Assembly: GCF_030167925.1 (NCBI RefSeq)
Contig: NZ_JASKUT010000002.1
Span: 744,001-808,000 of the forward strand
Source: Paenibacillus silviterrae
GTDB lineage: Bacteria > Bacillota > Bacilli > Paenibacillales > NBRC-103111
Reading direction: 5' to 3'
Length of the DNA stretch: 64,000 nt
Of the stretch, positions 8,474-17,427 are shown in pieces; within the stretch, counting starts at the first letter, position 1, and each line of letters starts with the position of its first letter. The notes below the pieces were generated by a model. That model searched no databases and was not told the origin of the DNA. It saw nothing but the letters and a program-made list of their open reading frames with translations. The position numbers were made by a program, and so were the translations under genes.

Positions 8474-9424
8474 ATGCAGGACACTTCGCTGCCTCAAAAT
8501 ACCAAATCGAGAATTCGCACAAGGTGGAAGCCTTACCTTAGAAACTGGGAGCTTTATCTGCTGATCTCGCCGGTCCTTGCTTACTTTATCCTTTTCGAAT
8601 ATATCCCCATGTACGGTGTTCAAATTGCTTTCAAAAATTTTGTAGCCACCAAAGGGATATGGGGCAGCTCGTGGGTAGGCATGATGCATTTCGAGCGTTT
8701 CTTCGACAGCTATTTCTTCTGGCGGCTCATCACCAATACGCTGGGAGTCAGCCTATATCAGCTGGCAATCGGATTCCCGGTGCCGATTATTCTGGCTTTA
8801 ATGATAAATGAAATCAAACCGACAAGGATATGGTTCAAAAAAATAGTGCAGACCGTAACGTACGCACCGCACTTTCTTTCTACAGTCGTTCTTGTCGGCA
8901 TTGTTGTCATGTTCCTCGCTCCGGAAACCGGTGTGATCAACAAGCTGATTGTGCTTATGGGAGGACAGCCCATTTCGTTTATGACGGAGCCGGCCTGGTT
9001 CAAAACGATCTTCGTCGGGTCGGGGGTATGGCAGCAAATGGGATGGGGCTCCATCATATACCTTGCCGCATTGGCGGGCATCGACCCTCAGCTTCACGAA
9101 GCGGCCAAGGTAGACGGGGCGACCCGGCTTCAGCGCATTTGGCATGTCAACTTGCCGGGAATTATGCCGACGATCGTTATCTTGCTAATCCTGAACATGG
9201 GATCGATCATGGGTGTCGGCTTCGAGAAGGTGTATCTTATGCAGAATGACCTGAACCTGGAAAGCTCCGAGGTTATCTCCACTTATGTGTACAAAAGCGG
9301 GATCATCCAGGCGCAGTACAGCTTTTCCGCAGCCATCGGATTGTTTAATTCGATCATTAACTTTTTTCTTCTGGTACTTGTGAATTTTGCAGCCAAACGA
9401 ATGAACCAAACCAGCTTATGGTAA
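8474..9424 (+). CDS. Carbohydrate ABC transporter permease, LplB type
   Basis: Inner-membrane subunit of a CUT1 carbohydrate importer. There are six predicted membrane helices, and the N-terminus ENWELYLLISPVLAYFILFEYIPMYG-like segment (YFILFEYIPMYGVQIAF) is characteristic of the LplB/YteP group. The EAA loop reads EAAKVDGATRLQRIWHVNLP. The start at ATG 8474 is supported by GGAGGTG 6 bp upstream; a GTG at 8465 lies inside that site. The partner permease follows at once and the binding protein comes third, the usual lplBCA-like order. No ATPase is encoded here; such systems often share one encoded elsewhere. Confidence 0.92.
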   Translation: MQDTSLPQNTKSRIRTRWKPYLRNWELYLLISPVLAYFILFEYIPMYGVQIAFKNFVATKGIWGSSWVGMMHFERFFDSYFFWRLITNTLGVSLYQLAIGFPVPIILALMINEIKPTRIWFKKIVQTVTYAPHFLSTVVLVGIVVMFLAPETGVINKLIVLMGGQPISFMTEPAWFKTIFVGSGVWQQMGWGSIIYLAALAGIDPQLHEAAKVDGATRLQRIWHVNLPGIMPTIVILLILNMGSIMGVGFEKVYLMQNDLNLESSEVISTYVYKSGIIQAQYSFSAAIGLFNSIINFFLLVLVNFAAKRMNQTSLW

Positions 9425-9438
9425 AGAGGGGACGCCTG

Positions 9439-10320
9439 ATGGATTATAGCCGGGGAGACCGAGTGTTTGATGCCGTGAATACCCTATTGCTTATCCTGAT
9501 CACCGTAATCGTTATGTATCCTCTTTTGTTTGTGCTTAGCGCGTCCGTAAGCGAACCCTCCGTGGTAGCCAGAGGTCAGCTTTGGCTGCTGCCCAAGGGC
9601 ATCAACTTCGTCGGTTACGAGCGCGTATTTCAGAATAAGGAGATTTTGAGCGGGTACCTGAATACCATTGTGTACACCCTGGTCGGTACGGCGATCAACC
9701 TCGTGCTGACGATATGCGCGGCGTATCCTCTATCAAGGGCGGACTTCCGCGGACGTCACGTGATTACCGCGTTTATTGTGTTTACGATGTTTTTCAGCGG
9801 CGGATTGATTCCGACGTACTTGCTGGTGAAAAAGCTGGGCATCCTCAATACCTTGTGGGCCATGGTGATTCCGAATGCAATTGCGGTTTATAACGTGATC
9901 ATCATGAGGACGTTTTTTCAAAGCAGCATTCCGTTCGAGATCCAGGAGGCCGCTTCCATTGACGGCTGCAGCAATTTCCGCATTTTGCTTCGGGTTGTGC
10001 TGCCGTTATCTATGCCGATCATCGCGGTCATGGTGCTGTTCTACGCTGTTGGCCACTGGAATGCGTTCTTTCAAGCCTTGATCTACTTGTCGGATCGCGG
10101 TAAATATCCGCTGCAGCTCATCTTGAGAGAAATATTAATTCAGGGGCAGATGGCGGCCATGATCGATATGGCTGATGACTCACTCGCGAAGAAGCTTATG
10201 GAAGTGGAAGTGATCAAGTACGCCGTCGTCGTTATCGCCAATTTGCCGGTGCTGCTCTTGTATCCATTTTTACAAAAGTATTTCGTTAAGGGAGTTATGA
10301 TAGGAGCCCTTAAAGGATAA
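9439..10320 (+). CDS. Carbohydrate ABC transporter permease, LplC type
   Basis: Second membrane subunit of the same importer. It has six predicted helices, the family start DRVFDAVNTLLLILITVIVMYP-like (shown: DRVFDAVNTLLLI), and the EAA loop EAASIDGCSNFRILLRVVLP. The C-terminus YFVKGVMIGALKG is almost a fingerprint of LplC/YtcP proteins. An ATG at 9418 overlapping the previous stop is also possible, but the ATG at 9439 has AGAGGGG 7 bp upstream and gives the normal N-terminus. The solute-binding gene follows after 30 bp. Confidence 0.92.
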   Translation: MDYSRGDRVFDAVNTLLLILITVIVMYPLLFVLSASVSEPSVVARGQLWLLPKGINFVGYERVFQNKEILSGYLNTIVYTLVGTAINLVLTICAAYPLSRADFRGRHVITAFIVFTMFFSGGLIPTYLLVKKLGILNTLWAMVIPNAIAVYNVIIMRTFFQSSIPFEIQEAASIDGCSNFRILLRVVLPLSMPIIAVMVLFYAVGHWNAFFQALIYLSDRGKYPLQLILREILIQGQMAAMIDMADDSLAKKLMEVEVIKYAVVVIANLPVLLLYPFLQKYFVKGVMIGALKG

Positions 10321-10350
10321 ATCATGTGATAAGAACAGGGAGGTTTATCG

Positions 10351-11988
10351 ATGAAAACGAAAAAATGGATCTCATTGCTCCTCACCACGGCCGTATCCGC
10401 CGGACTTGTAGCAGCCTGCAGCGACGGTGATGCCGGAACGAGTCCGGGGACGGCCGACAAGAACACACCGGCACCTGCGGCGGGTGACAAGCTGAATGCT
10501 TCCGGATTTCCCATTGTGAAGGAGCCGATCAAGCTGACGATGATGGCGGGGAAAGCCCCAACGACGGCTAATAACTGGAACGAAACGATGCTATGGCAGG
10601 AGTACGCCAAGATGACCAACATCAACGTAGACTTCCAGCTAGTGCCGTTCGACGCGCTGACGGAGAAACGGAATCTGATGATGGCAAGCGGCGATTACCC
10701 TGATGCGATATACCTCGGAAGATTCAGCACGGACGACTTGATGAAGTACGGTGGTCAAGGCGCGCTTATCAAGCTGAACGATCTGATAGATAAGCATGCG
10801 CCTAACTTCAAGAAGATCATGGATCAATATCCTGAAGTAAAAAAGGCGATTACGATGCCTGACGGCAACATCTACAGCTTCCCGAACATGCTTTCCCCGG
10901 ACTTCCCGTCGGTTCGGATGGGCGCCAAGCTATGGATCAAGAAAGAATGGCTGGACGCTTTAGGGCTGAAGGAACCGGCAACGCTCGACGAGTTTTACAA
11001 CTACTTGAAAGCCGTGAAAAGCACCGACCTTAACAAAAACGGCAAGCAGGACGAAGTACCCTTGGGGGCGACGAAGCTGAAGGATGTCATTCTCCACTTC
11101 AAAGGTTACTTCGGTCTTCAAAACCGGGGATCTAGTCATCCTCTCGTAGACATGGGAGAGAACAATCAGCTAAGGTTCATCCCGACGGATGATCGTTACA
11201 AGGAGCTACTAACCTATTTCAATAAGCTGTGGTCCGAAGGCTTGATCGATAAGGATATCCTGGTTAATGAAAAGGATCAAAATAAATTTTTCGCCAAAGG
11301 GGCGGAAGGCGTGTTTGGTGCAGTGCGAGTAAGCAGCCCTTTCACTCTGATGAAACAGACCGGTTATATCGGCGCACCTTCGTTGGCAGGACCGAGAGGC
11401 GACAAGCTGCATTCCGAATACAGACCGGCAGTTGCGAATCCTGGCGCATTCGTGATTACGAACAAAAACAAAAATCCGGAAGCGACCGTTCGTTGGATGG
11501 ATTACTTCTTCGGTGAAGAGGGCAACAAAATGTTCTTCATGGGCTTTAAGGACAAAAGCTACATCGAGAAGCCTGACGGAAGCGTCGAATATACGGATGA
11601 AATCAACAAGAACCCGCAGGGCTTGACCTTTGAGCAGGCGCTTGTCAAATACGTGACATGGCCTGGCGGCGGTTATCCGGGCATCGTAAGAGAGAAATAC
11701 TTCAAAGGGGCGGAAAGCATGCCGGAATCTTTGGAGGCGGCGAAAAAGGTTGCGGCTGATTTGCCTAAGGAGGTTTGGCCCGCATTCAGCTACACTGACA
11801 AAGAAACCGATCGGATGCAGGCGTTGAGCACCGATATTGTGACGTACATTGACGAAATGACAACCAAGTTTATAACCGGCGCCGCACCGTTGTCGGATTG
11901 GAACAAGTATGTCGATACGATCAAGAAAATGGGGCAGGACGATTACATGAAAATTTATCAAGCGGCTTACGATCGGTACAAAAAATAA
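10351..11988 (+). CDS. Extracellular solute-binding lipoprotein, LplA/YtcQ-like
   Basis: Binding protein that would deliver a saccharide to the two permeases upstream. It has a lipoprotein signal peptide (MKTKKWISLLLTTAVSAGL, then lipobox VAAC with Cys24), a flexible Asp/Thr/Pro-rich linker and a family 1 binding fold of about 500 residues (for example GDYPDAIYLGR, LIKLNDLIDKHAPNFKK, WLDALGLKEPATLDEFYNYL). The segment DLNKNGKQDEVPLGA is the calcium-site-like loop common in this family. GGAGG lies 9 bp before the ATG. It closes the transporter part of the ROK operon. Confidence 0.92.
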   Translation: MKTKKWISLLLTTAVSAGLVAACSDGDAGTSPGTADKNTPAPAAGDKLNASGFPIVKEPIKLTMMAGKAPTTANNWNETMLWQEYAKMTNINVDFQLVPFDALTEKRNLMMASGDYPDAIYLGRFSTDDLMKYGGQGALIKLNDLIDKHAPNFKKIMDQYPEVKKAITMPDGNIYSFPNMLSPDFPSVRMGAKLWIKKEWLDALGLKEPATLDEFYNYLKAVKSTDLNKNGKQDEVPLGATKLKDVILHFKGYFGLQNRGSSHPLVDMGENNQLRFIPTDDRYKELLTYFNKLWSEGLIDKDILVNEKDQNKFFAKGAEGVFGAVRVSSPFTLMKQTGYIGAPSLAGPRGDKLHSEYRPAVANPGAFVITNKNKNPEATVRWMDYFFGEEGNKMFFMGFKDKSYIEKPDGSVEYTDEINKNPQGLTFEQALVKYVTWPGGGYPGIVREKYFKGAESMPESLEAAKKVAADLPKEVWPAFSYTDKETDRMQALSTDIVTYIDEMTTKFITGAAPLSDWNKYVDTIKKMGQDDYMKIYQAAYDRYKK

Positions 11989-12036
11989 GGAAGCAATGAA
12001 TTCCAGCTAACCAAGCATGGAGAGGGATGATCACAA

Positions 12037-14916
12037 TTGAAGGGTAAGCGCTTAAGCTATTGTTGCCTCCTCACATTCCTAACTCTTATGGTTCAGCTGC
12101 TGGTTCCAGCCTGGGCCGGCGCCTCCACAGGGCCGGCTCTTACGGCTGCTCCCCAGCAGCCGCCGCTCAAGCTCAAAGCGGCGACCTACAACATAAACAA
12201 CGCCAGAGGCACGGATAACGTACCTGACACGACGCGAATCGCCGACGCGATTCGCAGCACCGGCGCCGAAGTGATAGCGCTCCAAGCGGTGGATAAAAAT
12301 TATTCCAGCCGAAGCAGCTACGAGGATCAGCCCAAGCTGATTTCGGAGAAGCTTGGCATGTACTATGTGTTCGCCCCGAACGTCGATCTGGCTCCGGAGC
12401 CGGGACGAACCGAGCGGCGCCAATTCGGCACAATGATATTGAGTAAGTACCCTATCGTTTCGTCCATGAATCATCCGCTGTCCAACTCCGGAACCGAGAA
12501 AAGGGCTCTGCTGGAAGCGGACATTGAAGTTAACGGCACGACGATTCGTTACTTTACAACCCATATGGATACTTCATCAACCATGAGGCTGAAGCAAGCC
12601 GATGAAATCCTCGCCATTGTGAGGAGCCAAAGCGTCCCGGCGATTGTAGCCGCTTATCCTAACGCACTGGACACTTCTGCAGAAATGAAGCAGTTGTTTA
12701 CTGAGCTCAATGACGCTTTCTTCGACCAGCCGGAAGCTTTCACAAATCCCTCTCAACTTCCGGCCAAAAGAATCAGCTACATCATGCCGGACCGAAATTG
12801 GGAGCTTGGCGAGGCCAAGGTCGTACCATCGCTTGCATCCACGCATCTTCCGATTGTAAGTGAGCTCACCTTGAATCCGGACGCTCACCTGAACCCTAAC
12901 ATCAAGTCGCTGGCTTTCACGGATAAAATCAAGATTGAGACGGTGGGAACGACAAGCACCTTCAAGCTTCAAGCCTATATGACCAATGGAACGATCCGCG
13001 ATGTGACGAATCATTCCCAATACGCAAACACACAGCCCCACGTAGCGGATATTCCGGCGCCGGGCGTTCTCCGTGCATTAGCAAGCGGAACTACGGTCAT
13101 TACAGCCACCTACGGCCAAAGCACGGCTAATTTGCCGGTTTCCGTGTACTTAAAAAATCCTAACCTGTCGTCGATCAGCGTGAACGGAGTGCCTATCCCC
13201 GGGTTCACCCCTAGCCAAACGGACTATTATTTCACCCTTCCGGCCGATAACCGGCAGGTGCCGGCAGTGACGGCCGTAACGGAGGACCCAAACGGCGCGA
13301 CAAAGATACAGCTGCCTTCCGTAGTGCCCGGAATCGTCTATGTGATCGGCACTGCAGATGATGGATTGACCACCAAAGAATATCGAATTCACTTCGCAGA
13401 GGAGAAAACAGACGTGCATTTTCCTATTAAAGTAATGTCCTATAACATTCATCACGGTGCCGACCCATCCGATAATTACAATCTGGAAAGAATAGCCGAT
13501 GTCATTAGGCAGTCGGGTGCGGAGATCGTCGGCCTGCAGGAGGTGGACCGTTATTATTCGAGCCGCAGCAATAACGAAGATACGATCCAACGATTGTCCG
13601 ACTTGCTTGGCATGCAGTTCGCGTATGGGGCCAATCTGGACCGTCCGCCGTCAGAGCCGGGACAGCCGAGAAGCCAATACGGCACTGCCGTTCTGAGCAA
13701 ATACCCTATTATGCAGAACCAGAATTATTGGCTTACGAGCTATGGTCAGGAGCAGCGTGGGGTACTCGAGACGACGATTGACGTTCAAGGGGTTCAGCTG
13801 AGCTTCTATTCCACCCACTTGGGACTGGATGCCATTCAGCGGAATACCCAGGCGGATGAAATATTAGCTATTATGGCGAAACGAAGCGGCCCCAAAATCC
13901 TCGTAGGCGATTTCAACGCGAGGCCGTATGCACCCGAAATGAGCAAGTTCACCAAAGAGCTTCAGAACCAGTTCGCAGACCAGCCGAACGGGTTTACCAT
14001 TGATTCGGTCAACCCGTCGGCCACAATCGACTATATCTTGGCCTCCAGCGACGTCATGCTCGGTGAACGTGAGAACGCCCGCGTCATTCAGACGCAAGCC
14101 TCCGACCATTTACCGATCGTCAGCAACCTGTATCTGAAAAGGCAGCTGCAGCAGCTTACAGTGGACCGGACGGATGGGAAGGCGGTGATCGGGGAGCAGT
14201 ACCCTCTGAAGGTTACCGGCAGCTATTCCGGCGGATTTACTAGTGACGTCACGAGCCATGTGAAATACACGGTATCCGACTCGTCAGTGCTGACCGTGAG
14301 CCCGTCGGGTATCGTCACTCCGCTGAACCCCGGTGCGGCTGAAATTGAAGCGACCTTGGACGGCATTATCGCGTCATCCACAGTATATGTGATGAGCAAC
14401 AACTCCCGGCTTGCCAGTATACAGTTAGAAGGCGCCCCTCTGGCGGGCTTCGCGGCTGAGCTTCTGGAATATACCGTATATTTGCCGGAAGGCACAAGCA
14501 GCGCACTGCCGATTACAGCTGATGCTGCAGATGCTAAAGCCAATATTGCAGTATCACAAGCGGAAGGAGTTCCCGGTGCTGCCACAATTGTCGTCACGGC
14601 GGAGGACGGGGTGCACCATACGACTTACCGTGTTTATTTCGAACGGAATTCGATTGTTGGCATGGTCTTGAGTCCTGCTGATTGGAAAGCCGAGCCCGGC
14701 GAGGAAACCACTGTAACAGCTTACTTGCAGTATAAAGACGGCTCGCGAAAAGAGGTTCCGGAGAAAGTGAAATTTGCCCATAGCGACGGTTCGGTTGCAT
14801 CGGTTAACGCCCACGGAGAGGTTAAGGCTCACCTTGCAGGCACTTCAAGCGTTACAGCTACATTCGGGGAGTATACCGCTGCTATGAACGTTGTGGTTAA
14901 CGGCTCAAGAAAGTAG
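12037..14916 (+). CDS. Secreted protein with two endonuclease/exonuclease/phosphatase domains and Ig-like repeats
   Basis: A 959-aa exported protein. A signal peptide (hydrophobic residues 8-25, cleavage near AGASTG) is followed by two EEP-fold domains (about 45-285 and 460-700). Each has a Big_2/cadherin-like beta-sandwich module after it (about 290-450 and 705-955). EEP enzymes hydrolyse phosphodiesters (nucleic acids, sphingomyelin, inositol phosphates). The second domain keeps the catalytic set: YNIHHG, LQEVD, YSTHLG, VGDFNARP and SDHLPIV. In the first, LQEVD has become LQAVD, GDFN has become AAYPN and SDH has become STH, so it is probably inactive. The TTG start has GGAGAGGG 10 bp upstream. 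It is 48 bp from the binding-protein gene and likely co-transcribed, so the target may be a phosphodiester-bearing glycan; that is inference. Confidence 0.85.
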   Translation: MKGKRLSYCCLLTFLTLMVQLLVPAWAGASTGPALTAAPQQPPLKLKAATYNINNARGTDNVPDTTRIADAIRSTGAEVIALQAVDKNYSSRSSYEDQPKLISEKLGMYYVFAPNVDLAPEPGRTERRQFGTMILSKYPIVSSMNHPLSNSGTEKRALLEADIEVNGTTIRYFTTHMDTSSTMRLKQADEILAIVRSQSVPAIVAAYPNALDTSAEMKQLFTELNDAFFDQPEAFTNPSQLPAKRISYIMPDRNWELGEAKVVPSLASTHLPIVSELTLNPDAHLNPNIKSLAFTDKIKIETVGTTSTFKLQAYMTNGTIRDVTNHSQYANTQPHVADIPAPGVLRALASGTTVITATYGQSTANLPVSVYLKNPNLSSISVNGVPIPGFTPSQTDYYFTLPADNRQVPAVTAVTEDPNGATKIQLPSVVPGIVYVIGTADDGLTTKEYRIHFAEEKTDVHFPIKVMSYNIHHGADPSDNYNLERIADVIRQSGAEIVGLQEVDRYYSSRSNNEDTIQRLSDLLGMQFAYGANLDRPPSEPGQPRSQYGTAVLSKYPIMQNQNYWLTSYGQEQRGVLETTIDVQGVQLSFYSTHLGLDAIQRNTQADEILAIMAKRSGPKILVGDFNARPYAPEMSKFTKELQNQFADQPNGFTIDSVNPSATIDYILASSDVMLGERENARVIQTQASDHLPIVSNLYLKRQLQQLTVDRTDGKAVIGEQYPLKVTGSYSGGFTSDVTSHVKYTVSDSSVLTVSPSGIVTPLNPGAAEIEATLDGIIASSTVYVMSNNSRLASIQLEGAPLAGFAAELLEYTVYLPEGTSSALPITADAADAKANIAVSQAEGVPGAATIVVTAEDGVHHTTYRVYFERNSIVGMVLSPADWKAEPGEETTVTAYLQYKDGSRKEVPEKVKFAHSDGSVASVNAHGEVKAHLAGTSSVTATFGEYTAAMNVVVNGSRK

Positions 14917-14997
14917 TGTGAACCCGCACCGGTCGGATATGTCGAAATTCTAAAAAAAGTTTAACAGACCCCCTACCAATTTCCTATCACATGAGTA

Positions 14998-15003
14998 TAT
15001 AAT
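14998..15003 (+). promoter_or_regulatory. Candidate -10 box for the riboswitch-chemoreceptor transcript
   Basis: A perfect TATAAT lies about 25 bp before the start of the riboswitch aptamer. No good TTGACA-like -35 is present at 16-18 bp, so the promoter may need an activator. The match rests on the -10 box alone. Confidence 0.5.
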
Positions 15004-15023
15004 AAGAATCGACCATAGGTATA

Positions 15024-15119
15024 AAGACACGATACAGGCACACTTCGCGAAAGCGTTGGCCGCAAAGCTATAGGGGCTACAAAGGGGGAACCCTTCATGC
15101 CAGCCAGCTGCCGAATGTT
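15024..15119 (+). ncRNA. c-di-GMP-I (GEMM-I) riboswitch aptamer
   Basis: The 5' leader of the chemoreceptor gene contains the GEMM-I landmarks in order: CAGGCACAC at 15034-15043, a hairpin closed by a GAAA tetraloop (TTCGC-GAAA-GCGTT, loop at 15049-15052), the conserved CCGCAAAGCTATAGGG at 15060-15075, a variable P3 hairpin, and the closing ATGCCAGCCAGCTGCCGAA at 15097-15115. The tetraloop and the GCAAAGC core are diagnostic of the family. An intrinsic terminator follows within 25 nt. Expected role: c-di-GMP binding decides whether transcription continues into the methyl-accepting chemotaxis gene. The response direction cannot be read from the sequence. Confidence 0.88.
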
Positions 15120-15137
15120 TCAAGCCTCTTGCATTAA

Positions 15138-15172
15138 AGGAGACCGAAACACGCGGTTTCCTTTTTTTATTT
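15138..15172 (+). terminator. Intrinsic terminator of the riboswitch expression platform
   Basis: The stem GGAGACCG / CGGTTTCC with a 7-nt loop is followed directly by seven T and further T-rich sequence. It lies between the aptamer and the chemoreceptor start at 15199, so it is a regulated terminator and not the end of the upstream operon. Confidence 0.85.
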
Positions 15173-15198
15173 TTATCATGACGGAGGGAAATGACAGC

Positions 15199-17346
15199 AT
15201 GGCAACCAACAGAACATCCCAAGGCATTGCACAGAAAGTAAGGGTATTTTTCGCACCGGGCGAATGGATCATGAACCGATTGAAGTATGTTAACAAATTT
15301 ATCGTCATCGGTCTTCTTGTTATCGTTCCGCTATTGGTTCTAACGTTTCTGCAATACTCCAATGCGTCAACCGCGTCATCCCGTATCAAAGAGGAGCTGC
15401 GAGGCGTTACCTATGCGGATAGTCTTAAAGACCTGCTGATCGCTATGGATACGCGGCGCGCGCTCTTTAGCGGCATCATTCTTGGCGATACCTCTTTACA
15501 AGAAAACGTGCCAAAAACCGAGGATGCCATTCAGCAAGCCATAGCGTCCATTGAACAGCTCAATGGCGAAATGGGCGAGGATTTCAAAACGACGGAGCGA
15601 TGGAGCGCTATTCTGAAAAAGTGGAACGAGCTCAAGAACAAAGGGACGGATCTTTCTCCTCAGCAGAGCCTTGATCAGCACGGCTCCATTCTAACGGACA
15701 TTCGTTCTCTGATGACGCATATCACGAATTCCTCCGGTCTCGTCATTGACGGTGAAATAGGAAGTTACTATTTGATGGATTCGGCACTTAAGCAAATGCC
15801 GCTGCTGGCGGACCGCGTCGGCCGCGCCAGAGCTTTGGCGATAGCCTTCACGGCTGCAAGATCATCCGGCATCGCTACACAGCAGACGCTTACAACTTTG
15901 TCTGAGCAAATCAAAACAACGCTGGAGACCATCAATTCGAACCTGATTATTACGGCGGACATCCACGAGCAAGCAGGATCGAAACTGAAGGCAGCTTATA
16001 ATAACAATGCCGCGGAAACGTCAAAGCTGCTGGAATTCGTCAATCGGGTTACTCTGCTGGATGCTTCTTTCACCATGAAGCCGAAAGATACCTACACGAG
16101 CCTAAGCGGGTCAGTGGAGCTAACGTATAAGCAATATGAAACCCAAATGGAAGTTTTGAAGAGCTTGCTCCAGACAAGAATCGATGAAGCGAATATGCAT
16201 AAGACAATTCTTGTTACGGTAGCTCTGCTGGTGCTGCTGGGTGTCATCTACTTGTTTATTTCGTTCTATGCCTCCGTTCAAAGAGCGGTCGGTGCTTTGG
16301 AAGCCTCGGCATCGGAAATAGCTGAAGGGAACCTGACGTTCCGTGTCCGATTGGAGTCAAGGGACGAGCTTGCCATTGTTGCAAATGCCTTCAATCGGAT
16401 GGCGGATACGTTCAGGGAGACGATTCTTGCCGGTCAGCAGGCGTCCGAGCAGGTAGCGGAGTCGGCGGAGATGCTGACACGCAATGCACACGCATCTACC
16501 CAGGCAAGCAATCAAATTACGGAAGCAACCCAGCAAGTAGCCGCCGGAGCCCACACGCAGCTGAAGGGGGCTGAGGAAACCTCCGTAGCCATGGAGGAGA
16601 TGGCGCAGGGGATTCAGCGAATCGCTGAAACCTCCTCTACGGTAGCGGAAGCCGCAGCGACAGCCGGTGAGCAGGCGATAAGCGGTAACGAAGCTTTGCA
16701 GCAGGCGATTGGGCAAATGAACAAGATTCATGCTACGGTAGGGGAATCCGCTGCCGTTGTACAGCAGCTTGGTAAACATTCCGAGGAAATCGATTCGATC
16801 ATCGGCGTCATCTCCGAAATCGCGGTTCAGACGAATTTGCTTGCCTTGAACGCTTCCATCGAAGCGGCGCGGGCCGGGGAACATGGCGCCGGCTTCATGG
16901 TCGTAGCTTCCGAGGTCAAGAAGCTGGCAGAGCAGACGAAGCAATCGGCGGGACAAATTACCGAGGTGATTCGGGAGATACAGAAGCAAACCGGTGGAGC
17001 CGTCACACGGATTATGTCCGGTGTGGAGGAGGTTGAGCTGGGCAAGCAGGTCATCGGGCAAGCCGGCAGTATGCTTGAACGGATAGTTGCTTCCGTACAG
17101 CAGGTGTCCGATCAGATCCAGGAGGTATCCGCAGCCGCGCAGGAGATGTCCGCCGGTACGGAGCAGGTGACCGCTTCGATGGCGGAGATGGTGACAACCT
17201 CCCGCAACGCGGCCGATCATGCCATGCAGGTGTCATCCTCCTCGCAGCAGCAGCTTGCTTCGATGCAAGAAATTTCCGCTTCCTCCGACGAACTGGCGCG
17301 TATCTCTCAAAAGCTGCGTTCCGTGATTACTCAGTACACCGTATGA
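15199..17346 (+). CDS. Methyl-accepting chemotaxis protein
   Basis: Membrane chemoreceptor that signals to CheA. It has a cytoplasmic N-terminus, TM1 (FIVIGLLVIVPLLVLTFL, about residues 38-56), an extracytoplasmic four-helix-type sensor of about 300 residues, TM2 (ILVTVALLVLLGVIYLFI, about 336-353), a HAMP domain (ASEIAEGNLTFRVRLESRDELA) and a long coiled coil. The signalling tip is IGVISEIAVQTNLLALNASI (about 533-555). I chose the ATG at 15199 with GGAGGG upstream; frames extending further 5' would run through the terminator and aptamer. The leader riboswitch ties receptor synthesis to c-di-GMP, that is, to the choice between motility and attachment. Confidence 0.92.
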   Translation: MATNRTSQGIAQKVRVFFAPGEWIMNRLKYVNKFIVIGLLVIVPLLVLTFLQYSNASTASSRIKEELRGVTYADSLKDLLIAMDTRRALFSGIILGDTSLQENVPKTEDAIQQAIASIEQLNGEMGEDFKTTERWSAILKKWNELKNKGTDLSPQQSLDQHGSILTDIRSLMTHITNSSGLVIDGEIGSYYLMDSALKQMPLLADRVGRARALAIAFTAARSSGIATQQTLTTLSEQIKTTLETINSNLIITADIHEQAGSKLKAAYNNNAAETSKLLEFVNRVTLLDASFTMKPKDTYTSLSGSVELTYKQYETQMEVLKSLLQTRIDEANMHKTILVTVALLVLLGVIYLFISFYASVQRAVGALEASASEIAEGNLTFRVRLESRDELAIVANAFNRMADTFRETILAGQQASEQVAESAEMLTRNAHASTQASNQITEATQQVAAGAHTQLKGAEETSVAMEEMAQGIQRIAETSSTVAEAAATAGEQAISGNEALQQAIGQMNKIHATVGESAAVVQQLGKHSEEIDSIIGVISEIAVQTNLLALNASIEAARAGEHGAGFMVVASEVKKLAEQTKQSAGQITEVIREIQKQTGGAVTRIMSGVEEVELGKQVIGQAGSMLERIVASVQQVSDQIQEVSAAAQEMSAGTEQVTASMAEMVTTSRNAADHAMQVSSSSQQQLASMQEISASSDELARISQKLRSVITQYTV

Positions 17347-17359
17347 TATAAGCGTAACA

Positions 17360-17393
17360 ATAACCGCTCTCTGAAATAGGGAGCGGTTATTTC
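17360..17393 (+). terminator. Intrinsic terminator after the chemoreceptor gene
   Basis: The stem ATAACCGCTCTC / GGGAGCGGTTAT with a 7-nt loop and a short T-run. It sits between the chemoreceptor stop and the convergent AraC gene, and the A-rich 5' flank means it may work in both directions. Confidence 0.8.
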
Positions 17394-17427
17394 CATTGTA
17401 GACGATGGCCTTGCAACGTGAGACGGC

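Noticed and set aside
11209..11961. 250-codon minus-strand frame opposite the first solute-binding gene
   Set aside because: No start signal or recognisable motif, and the plus-strand binding protein is clear throughout.
16357..17220. Long open frame (about 287 codons) on the minus strand opposite the chemoreceptor gene
   Set aside because: It lies wholly inside the conserved signalling domain of the receptor on the other strand, has a repetitive Leu/Gly/His composition and no ribosome site. It is a mirror of the codon bias.
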